Source: Salvelinus alpinus (lineage: Eukaryota; Chordata; Actinopteri; Salmoniformes; Salmonidae). Taken from it: 64,000 nt of DNA. Under the pieces are notes generated by a model that worked only from the letters and a program-made list of their open reading frames with translations, ran no database searches and had not been told where the DNA came from. The stretch is from the NCBI RefSeq assembly GCF_045679555.1, contig NC_092094.1:10782319-10846318 (forward strand). The letters are read 5' to 3'. Shown here piece after piece: positions 29,085-64,000 of the stretch; position 1 is the first letter of the stretch, and the number at the start of each line of letters is the position of its first letter. The position numbers were made by a program, and so were the translations under genes.

Positions 29085-29337
29085 ATCCAACAAATAGAAC
29101 GTAATAAGACCCAACAAATAGAACGTAATAAGACCCAACAAATACAGCGTAATAAGACCCAACAAATACAACGTCATAAGACCCAACAAATACAATGTAA
29201 TAAGACCCGACAAACACAGCGTAATAAGACCCAACAAACACAACGTAATAAGACCCAACAAATACAACATAAAAAGACCCAACAAATGCAACGTAATAAG
29301 ACCCAACAAATACACCGTAATAAGACCCAACAAATAC
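29085..29337. repeat. 24-bp minisatellite, about 10 copies
   Basis: Unit AATAAGACCCAACAAATACA plus ACGT, in the presumed first intron of tnnt3. The open frames across it on the minus strand are artefacts of a unit divisible by three. Confidence 0.93.
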
Positions 29338-29959
29338 CAATTAACTCACTACCTTGGAAAACAAAAATCTAAAAACATCAAACCAAAAGCAACAGAAAAC
29401 TGGACTACATTCAGATAGCATCATTGGCTAATCACAACACATTGAGCAAGAATATGCCAAGAGGGTTAGGCTTATTGCTTTAATGTAACACAATTCGAAG
29501 AATTACAGACATTTCTAAAGCCACTGACAGGGTTCTGGCAAGCCGTTAGACATCACCAGACATGAGGATCAATTTCATGAGTGGTGAAGGGTCTGGCACT
29601 GCCCAACAGTCCTAAAGCACATGACTGACAGTCCTGTTCGTGCGCAAAGCAGACAGTGGCCTTGGCCACCATTCCCAGTTTAGACTCAGTTACAAAGGTT
29701 TGTCTCCTTTTCCACTGGTCAGAAGAGATGCTGTAGACCCTTTGTATCTATAGTAGGGAGTATGGATGAGTGAAATTTTGTTTGGATCAAGCCCTCGTTA
29801 AATAAACAGCTCAGGCATATATAGATAGTGTTTTTCTAAGACGAGCTAAGTAACTGATCAGACCGACAATGTCCTCTGAGCCAATCAACAAGCCAGAGCC
29901 AATACCTCAGATGTCAAGAGAAGAGTGCTGATGTCAAGAGTGCTGTGAGAAGGAGATTG

Positions 29960-31295
29960 ACTGAGTGCTGTGCGATAAAGTTTTAGTACTGTGTGAGAAA
30001 GATTTAGTACTGTGAGAGAGAGATTTAGCGCGGTGTGATAAAGATTTAGTACTGTGTGAGAAAGATTTAGTACTGTGTGAGAAAGATTTGGTACTGTGTG
30101 AGAAAGATTTAGTACTGTGTGAGGAAGATTTGGTACTGTGTGAGAAAGATTTAGTACTGTGTGAGAGAGATTTAGTACTGTGTGAGAAAGATTTAGTACT
30201 GTGTGAGAAAGATTTAGTACTGTGTGTGTGAGAAAGATTTAGTACTGTGTGAGAAAGATTTAGTACTGTGTGTGTGAGAAAGATTTAGTACTGTGTGATA
30301 AAGATTTAGTACTGTGTGAGAAAGATTTAGTACTGTGTGAGAAAGATTTAGTACTGTGTGTGTGAGAAAGATTTAGTACTGTGTGTGAGAAAGATTTAGT
30401 ACTGTGTGAGAAAGATTTAGTACTGTGTGAGAAAGATTTAGTACTGTGTGAGAGAGATTTAGTACCGTGAAAGAGATTTAGTACTGTGTGAGAAAGATTT
30501 AGTACTGTGTGTGTGAGAAAGATTTAGTACTGTGTGAGAAAGATTTAGTACTGTGTGAGAAAGATTTAGTACTGTGTGATAAAGATTTAGTACTGTGTGA
30601 GAGAGATTTAGTACCGTGAGAGAGATTTAGTACTGTGTGAGAAAGATTTAGTACTGTGTGTGTGAGAAAGATTTAGTACTGTGTGATAAAGATTTAGTAC
30701 TGTGTGAGAAAGATTTAGTACTGTGTGATAAAGATTTAGTACTGTGTGAGGAAGATTTGGTACTGTGTGAGAAAGATTTAGTACTGTGTGAGAGAGATTT
30801 AGTACTGTGTGAGAAAGATTTAGTACTGTGTGAGAAAGATTTGGTACTGTGTGAGAAAGATTTAGTACTGTGTGAGAAAGATTTAGTACTGTGTGTGTGA
30901 GAAAGATTTAGTACTGTGTGATAAAGATTTAGTACTGTGTGAGAAAGATTTAGTACTGTGTGAGAAAGATTTAGTACTGTGTGTGTGAGAAAGATTTAGT
31001 ACTGTGTGTGAGAAAGATTTAGTACTGTGTGAGAAAGATTTAGTACTGTGTGAGAAAGATTTAGTACTGTGTGAGAGAGATTTAGTACCGTGAGAGAGAT
31101 TTAGTACTGTGTGAGAAAGATTTAGTACTGTGTGTGTGAGAAAGATTTAGTACTGTGTGATAAAGATTTAGTACTGTGTGAGAAAGATTTAGTACTGTGT
31201 GATAAAGATTTAGTACTGTGTGAGAGAGATTTAGTACTGTGAGAGAGAGATTTAGTACTGTGTGAGAAAGATTTAGTACTGTGTGAGAAATATTT
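29960..31295. repeat. about 21-bp minisatellite, roughly 60 copies
   Basis: Unit GTGTGAGAAAGATTTAGTAC plus T, with variants GATAAAG, GAGAGAG and inserted GTGT. It contains larger blocks repeated in order (30370-30660 closely resembles 30970-31140), showing segmental duplication inside the array. It ends about 110 bp before the acceptor of the tnnt3 start-codon exon. Confidence 0.95.
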
Positions 31296-31422
31296 AGTGC
31301 TGGGAGGTGATGATAGTAGCCTAGTCTACAATGTGTTTTTATCCCGTATGGCTTACTCTTATAGCCATATCATGTACTCAAGTAAAGGTGTATCTTGTAT
31401 TTTAGGGTTCAAATAAGACAAA

Positions 31423-34400
31423 ATGTCAGACACAGAAGAAGTGGAGGAAGTGCAGTGAGTATCATCTGTATTATTATTACTACATATATTTCATGTTTCA
31501 AAACCTTCCACTATATCAAACTAATGAAATATTTATTTTGTTTTCACGCCACTTCTTTTGTGAAGGGAAGAAGAAGGTAAGATTGCTTTGTCTGAAAGTC
31601 TGTCGATAAATGGAGATTTTACTCATATGAAAAATACTCATATGAAAAATGTTTTGTCTTTTTTGTCTATTTGAGAGATTTACTGCTTGTGTATATGCCA
31701 ATGCACTGTATATTGTATTACACAATAATACTTTTATGACCCCACCCCGTACAGCTTTAAAGGAGTATTCTATCCTGATTATCATGACATCCTTCTAATA
31801 ATACTTACAACCTTTTGTATGATATTATCAAGCTAAGAGAGTCACTGTCCTTTATTACAGATGGAGCCAAGCCCAAACCAAAGTAAGTTTTTAGATTGAA
31901 TTTGACAGACTGTGATTCAGGGCTCTTTTCAGTCTGTGAAGCTGAAGCTTTACAGATTCAACAATAGAAATGTCAAGGTCGTTTCCGATTGAGCCGACAT
32001 GTGCAGCTTCTTTGTTGTTGTAATATCGCAAAACAGACGTGGCCGTGTCACCGCTACGGATTCCAGCTTTAAGACCGTGGCTCTTGTAAGGATCATAGGC
32101 CGTTGACGAATATCCTCCATCTCACTCGGTACGGGGCAAGTTTTTCCAGGTCACACCAGTTGAGGCCACTCTTAGTCATTTCTGCCTGGAGGACGCTCCT
32201 CCAAGTGTTTCTGGGTAGCCCATTTTATATTTTCCCCTGACAGATGATACGTTATATCATAAGTGATCTTGAAAGATCACGACATTTACTGAAATGCTCA
32301 AATTGCGATTATATATACACATTAGACACGCAATTTTCATTTCCATAGGTTTGTGCCAAACATCTCTGCACCAAAGATGCCTGATGGCGAGAAAGTGGAT
32401 TTTGATGTAAGTTGAATCACATAAACACACACACCACAGGTGGTTGGTGGCACCTTAAATGGGGAGGACGGGCTCGTGGTAATGGCTGGAGTGGAATGGT
32501 ATCAAATACATCAAATGCATGTTTGATGCCATTCCATTCGCTCCGTTCCCTCCATTATTATGAGCCGTCCTCCCCTCAGCAGCCTCCACTGACAACCACA
32601 TCATAAGAAAACTAACTAACCATTTGTGACAGACTTGCCTCCAACTGTATCCTGTTAAGATGAAGCAAATGAGAGGTACAGAAAGTCAAAAGATGGCATC
32701 GAACTAAGGAAATTACTCTTTTCAGGGTGTATTACATGTATGTTGTCTTACCAAAACAAACTATTCTTATTACTTAATCTGATTCTTCTGTGTGGTGGTC
32801 AGGACATCCACAGGAAGCGTCTGGAGAAGGACCTGTCTGAGCTCCAGTCTTTGATCGAGTCTCACTTTATCCAGAGGAAGAAGGAAGAAGAGGAGCTCAT
32901 CAGTCTCGTCAACAGGATTGTGAGTCGGCCATTTTAGAATCTGGAGTGAATGTTCTTTCACTGTTCCTAGAACCATTGCAATGCGACACCTGACAACTTG
33001 GTCACTGAGTGTGCGTGTGTGTGCAGGAGAAACGTCGTGCAGAGAGGGCAGAGCAGCAGAGGGTTCGTGCAGAGAGGGAGAAGGAGAGGCAGGCCAGGGT
33101 TGCGGTGAGTCTTCTCCCCATTATGACACCTAACTAATGTGTGTTCTATGCTGGAATTGAACCCACAACCTGTGTGTTGCATACTCTTACCAACTGACAG
33201 GACCACATATGACTAATACAATATAACTTCTAAATGGCTAACAGGGAAACAGATTGTGGATGTAATTTCTATGATAGATCTTGATAGATATTTATTCCCT
33301 AATGTTCTGTGTCTTTCTTCCCTAATGTTCTGTCTTTCTTCCCTAATGTTCTGTGTCTTTCTTCCCTAATGTTCTGTGTCTTTCTTCCCTAATGTTCTGT
33401 CTTTCTTCCCTAATGCTCTGTGTCTTTCTTCCCTAATGTTCTGTGTCTTTCTTCCCTAATGCTCTGTGTCTTTCTTCCCTAATGCTCTGTGTCTTTCTTC
33501 CCTAATGTTCTGTCTTTCTTCCCTAATGCTCTGTGTCTTTCTTCCCTAATGCTCTGTGTCTTTCTTCCCTAATGTTCTGTCTTTCTTCCCTAATGCTCTG
33601 TGTCTTTCTTCCCTAATGTTCTGTGTCTTTCTTCCCTAATGCTCTGTGTCTTTCTTCCCTAATGCTCCGTGTGCAGGAGGAGAAGGACAGAAAGGAGGCA
33701 GAGGATCAGCGTAAGAAGCAGGATGATGACGCCAAGAAGAAGAAGGCTCTCACCAACATGACCCACCAGTATGGAGGTATCCAGCAGAAGGTCAGTGGAA
33801 TATTGTATCTTCAAAAACATTTTTAAAAAACAACCCCCAGCGTATTCTTTATCATATATTGACAATAGTGTAACGGAAGCATCAAGTAATGTGAGGCAAT
33901 GAACATTTCCTCCAAAATATCTTTGAGAACAATGGTATTTGTGATGTTTCAATGCTCAGAGTGAAAACCGCAAAGGAGCCAAGAAACAGACAGAGAGAGA
34001 GAAGAAGAAGAAGATTCTTGCTGACCGAAGGAAACCTCTCAGCATCGACCATCTGAACGAGGACAAACTCAAGTATGACGTCATCGTTAATATTCAAAAT
34101 CAGCCCGTCCTCAGAAAAGCTGAGTGTTATCATATTTATTTATGATGGTTAATGTCTGATGTTTTTTAGTTTATGACTGAACACATGACTATGTGAACGG
34201 TTCGAATGATGAACATCCTTCAGAGACAAGGGTTCTTTGGGGCGTGTTCTGATCCACTGTTGCCCAACAGGGAGAAGGCCAGTGAGATGTGGCAGCGGAT
34301 GATGGAGTTGGAGGCAGAGAAGTTTGACCTCGGTGAGAAACTCAAGAAACAGAAGTATGATGTAAGTCACCTAGACAACACACATGACAAACTCAAGAAA

Positions 34401-35901
34401 CAAAAGTATGATGAAGTCACCTTGACCTAACACAGAAACAGGTATACAACAGTCACTGTCAATGAAGTACAATATTTTCCAGTATTTCTCAACAGCAGCA
34501 AGATTTTCATAAGTTGGATGGGATCTGGGTGGTCTTACCTTTAGTATCGACTATCGTCTCAGGTCGTGTAGTCCCGTCTCAGTGTATTCTCTCACCTTGA
34601 GATGCAGTCTCCTCTTCTTTCGGTTGGCGATGTGGGAGGTCCCAGGCAGTGGCTACATCAGAGGTGACCTACAGGTCAATTCTGAAGTCTACGGGGTCAT
34701 CGGCAGGTTTCTGGGTTCATTTCTCCTCTCAACCTTACTGGGTTCTGAGGAATACTGTGATATAGTCTTGTCTTCTTTCAGATGGCAATGAGAGTTCCCA
34801 GGCAGTGGGTACCAGGGTTGGGTTCAATTCCATTTAAATTCAGAAAGTAAACAAAATTCCAAATACACATTTTCCTCATTGAAAATCATTGAAGACACTT
34901 GGAATTTCAAATTACTTCCTGAATTGACCCCAACCCTGGAGGGTACATGAAAGGTGAACAAGTTAAACTAAAAGTGAATTATGTGGTCTATAGTATCATC
35001 ACGTTCCTGGGTTTCTCTCCGATGGACTCCACCTGTACAGGTTTCCACCACAGTAACTAAAAGGTGTTGTTAATCAAAGCTTACAGCAAGTCTTGTGTCC
35101 TTACAGATTAACCAGCTTCTCACCCGGGTCCAGGACCACCAGAGGTAAGTAACACGGAGGTTCAGAATTTTGGACTTTGAGGGACAAAGAAATTCTGAGT
35201 CGTGTTTATTAGGGTACAAAATGAAAATGAAAACACGTAGACTAATAAACAGACAAGCATCTCTTATTGGACGAGTATAGAGTACAGTTTAGAACAGTTT
35301 CTTCCATGTTGTGCCTAATGAACAAGACCCAGCATTGTGGTTTTCATTTTAATTGGTCTGAGTCACTGGTTTCCATTCCATCAACAACTCCATTTCCCAT
35401 CATTCCTTTCAAACTCTCAAGCAGGGATGGTCAATTAATGACCAGTGGAACAAACATTGATTGAAACCGCCTATGTCCGTCTGTGTGTGCGCATTGCGTA
35501 TAGCATGATCACTGCACGATAGCTTGAAGACATTGTAAGTGGTGACAATGCAAATTGCCAACATGGTCTGGCCTGAAATTACAGCACAAAACTATTTAAT
35601 GATAAACATTAAGCCAAAAGAAGTAAAATCCTGTGTAACTGATGGACTGACAAACCATTAAAACGTATTCACACTTGACCCAGAAGTGGACCACTTTTTC
35701 CACCAGTCTCTTGCATGAGAGGGAGTGAGAACAAGTGCACACTTCTGGGTGAAGCATTAGACTCAGAATGCAGTGAAGTGCTGCAACAGAGACATTCACT
35801 ACTGGGCTTACTACCTGGCTGCCAAGTGATTCAGATTTCTTAACCCTGTCCTGCCCCTCAGCGCCAAAGGTCGAGGCAAGAAGATGGGCCGTGTGAGGTA
35901 A
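31423..35901 (+). CDS. tnnt3: fast skeletal troponin T (complete)
   Basis: Troponin T ties troponin C and I to tropomyosin on the striated-muscle thin filament. Coding exons: 31423-31454, 31566-31576, 31861-31882, 32349-32406, 32803-32919, 33027-33104, 33677-33790, 33960-34072, 34271-34361, 35107-35144, 35862-35901; all have GT/AG borders and phases agree, giving 714 nt and 237 residues. It starts [10 protein letters not shown], short acidic tail as in teleost fast Tn[20 protein letters not shown] and [20 protein letters not shown] form the T1 tropomyosin-binding part; then a Lys/Arg/Glu-rich helix ([11 protein letters not shown]) and [18 protein letters not shown], and [19 protein letters not shown] with [14 protein letters not shown] form the TnI/TnC-binding coiled coil. 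It ends [11 protein letters not shown]. The tiny second and third exons are typical of the alternatively spliced N-terminal region. Naming of the paralogue (tnnt3a or b) is not possible here. Confidence 0.93.
32425..32600. mobile_element. fold-back MITE in tnnt3 intron
   Basis: Same family as 16763-16922: GGTGGTTGGTGGCACCTTAA start, CGGGCTCGTGGTAATGGCTG core and GAGCCGTCCTCCCCTCAGCA in the opposite arm. Lies between the exons ending 32406 and starting 32803. Confidence 0.75.
33280..33672. repeat. 23-bp minisatellite abutting the acceptor of a tnnt3 exon
   Basis: Unit TTTCTTCCCTAATGTTCTGT plus GTC (some 19-bp units lack GTGTC wording), about 17 copies. The last unit runs into GCTCCGTGTGCAG, the acceptor of the exon at 33677, so array units supply its pyrimidine tract. 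Confidence 0.92.
34378..34430 (+). repeat. tandem copy of the end of a tnnt3 exon
   Basis: The last 24 nt of the exon ending at 34361 plus intron bases are repeated: ACAAACTCAAGAAACAAAAG then TATGAT. Here the donor GTAAGTCACC has become GAAGTCACC, so the second donor is lost. Confidence 0.85.
34580..34805. repeat. diverged direct duplication in tnnt3 intron
   Basis: A TTCTTTC-GATGG-GAG-TCCCAGGCAGTGG pattern occurs at about 34615-34652 and again at 34774-34808. The second copy is preceded by a good acceptor (TCTTCTTTCAG) and followed by TGGGTACC, so it could be read as a 27-nt exon; no homology supports that. Confidence 0.4.
34808..34940. mobile_element. small inverted-repeat element in tnnt3 intron
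   Basis: CCAGGGTTGGGTTCAATTCC at the left pairs with the right arm ATTGACCCCAACCCTGG. A related fragment is at 39572-39665. Confidence 0.7.
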
Positions 35902-36040
35902 AGGAGCAGCCGCCATGGTCGAGGGCAGACAGCCGTGACTGGAGATCGGCCCATGATGATAATGTGTCTGTATACGTGTTGATAAACATATGTGATGTTT
36001 AATGTTCCGTCTGGTATAACCGCAGACTGGATCCCAAGTC

Positions 36041-36046
36041 AATAAA
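36041..36046 (+). terminator. tnnt3: polyadenylation signal of tnnt3
   Basis: AATAAA, 140 nt after the stop codon at 35899-35901, at the end of a short 3' untranslated region typical of troponin genes. Confidence 0.75.
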
Positions 36047-36593
36047 TGACTCATTCAACCCTGGTACCACTTTTTGAGAATATACAGAATAAACCTGCCA
36101 CTTCAAGTTAGACGTTGCCACACAATTCTGCCCTGCCTTTACTACCAATAGTTTACCACATGGTATTGTGGGTATGACAACAAATGATCATTATCCATAT
36201 CAATATAGTAGGACAAATGACCTCATCAATACACTAGATATCTTAAACACATTTAACGACAGACGTACGGTAGAGGCAAAATAACACACACAAGACGGTG
36301 TAACATTGTTTGATGAAAAGACATGAAATCCCATTCAGAGAACATGGAAGTGTACGGTTTGCAGCTGCATTGTGGTGCATTCAACCAACAAATAACACTT
36401 ATTCTACGTCAGAGTGGCATTTCTCTGCGCTTTGTAAATATCAGCAACACAAATGAGAGATTGTTACCATGTAAGGACATTTTCTGCAGTAGCATAGCCA
36501 TGCGAGACAATAGATCAGTAACCATGATGAAGACAGACAGCATTTACAAGTCGCAGCATACATTCCAGCAAGCCAGAAACTAGAGTAAACATC

Positions 36594-36599
36594 TTTAAT
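36594..36599 (-). terminator. dnm1l: candidate polyadenylation signal of dnm1l
   Basis: ATTAAA on the minus strand, about 460 nt past the dnm1l stop. No AATAAA occurs on that strand between the stop and here. The gene could use a later site. Confidence 0.4.
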
Positions 36600-37056
36600 G
36601 TAACTCCACATTATTCAGTAGGTAGACCTCACACGTTCATCAATATAATACTATACTTACATATGAAAGACCATTTGGTGTGCGATGTGGTGCAGGTGAA
36701 GACTGATACTGTATAGGTCAAGTCCATATAATACAATCTACAACTATATCCAAATGTGCGTCCCCATTCTCCACTCATCACCAGCAGTGTGTTGTTTTAC
36801 ACTCATGCATTTAACAAATGGTTGAAACTCCCTTCAGCCAAGGCTTACACCAATCCATTGCTTTTAAAACCATGACAGGGGAGTGTGGAAGTGACAACTT
36901 CAGGAGGATGGAGAATTGATGATACTCAATAAAACACAAATTGACACCAGTGTATTTCCAAGTTGGCCGTCTCTGCAGTCCAGGTAGGTTTGAGACAGAA
37001 CAGGGTTCAGTGCTTAGGGTCCATGTGGGAGGGAGAGCGTATGGAGGTAGAGGCCC

Positions 37057-64000
<26,944 letters not shown>

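Noticed and set aside
30658-30900. Leu-Cys-Glu-Lys-Asp repeat frame
   Set aside because: Part of the 21-bp array in tnnt3 intron 1, no coding support.
34774-34808. 27-nt exon-like stretch in tnnt3 intron 10
   Set aside because: It has acceptor and donor look-alikes but is half of a local duplication, and the peptide does not match troponin T.

Overview
The window is animal nuclear DNA, almost certainly from a salmonid fish (salmon, trout or charr group). This rests on intron-rich vertebrate genes, salmonid-type tRNA-derived SINEs, several Tc1-like transposons, an L2-like LINE whose tail is shared with the SINEs, hAT and piggyBac non-autonomous elements, and very many minisatellites. No database was searched; all names are from recognition.

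Layout. (1) About 660-16500 is a decayed block unlike the rest. It holds short protein remnants on both strands that resemble a RING finger plus SPRY, a dsRNA-binding motif, CARD-like segments, a BIR zinc fold, a pyrin-like domain and a PD-(D/E)XK nuclease, among unrecognised structural-looking segments. It is treated as a fossil, probably of a DNA-virus-like element or of a captured cluster of antiviral-signalling genes. A hAT element (10154-11440) and a piggyBac-type element (14111-15569) inserted into it later. (2) About 17574-23634, + strand: the 3' part of a gene like lsp1, with one exon carrying an extra base. (3) 23.7-28.4 kb: intergenic DNA with a Tc1 copy, a LINE remnant and MITEs. 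(4) 28.5-36.06 kb, + strand: a complete fast-skeletal troponin T gene (tnnt3-like), 11 coding exons, predicted 237 residues. (5) 36.6-62.65 kb, - strand, convergent with tnnt3: a complete dynamin-1-like gene (dnm1l/Drp1), 19 coding exons, predicted 713 residues. Its introns hold about 10 kb of tandem arrays and a nested pile of transposons. (6) 62.65-64 kb: sequence upstream of dnm1l with dispersed repeats.

The most striking signal is in how the genes are built. At three separate dnm1l exons the end of the exon together with its 5' splice site has been copied in tandem into the following intron: about 52 copies after exon 11, 14 exactly 16-bp-spaced copies around the donor of exon 4, and three 33-nt in-frame exon-like copies after exon 18. 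A fourth, two-copy case is at tnnt3 exon 10, and a fifth array abuts the acceptor of tnnt3 exon 8. These arrays present the spliceosome with rows of near-identical donor sites.

Functionally the two whole genes are unrelated. Troponin T anchors the troponin complex to tropomyosin on the thin filament. Dnm1l is the GTPase that constricts mitochondria and peroxisomes. lsp1 next to tnnt3 matches the conserved vertebrate LSP1-TNNT3 neighbourhood, which supports both calls.
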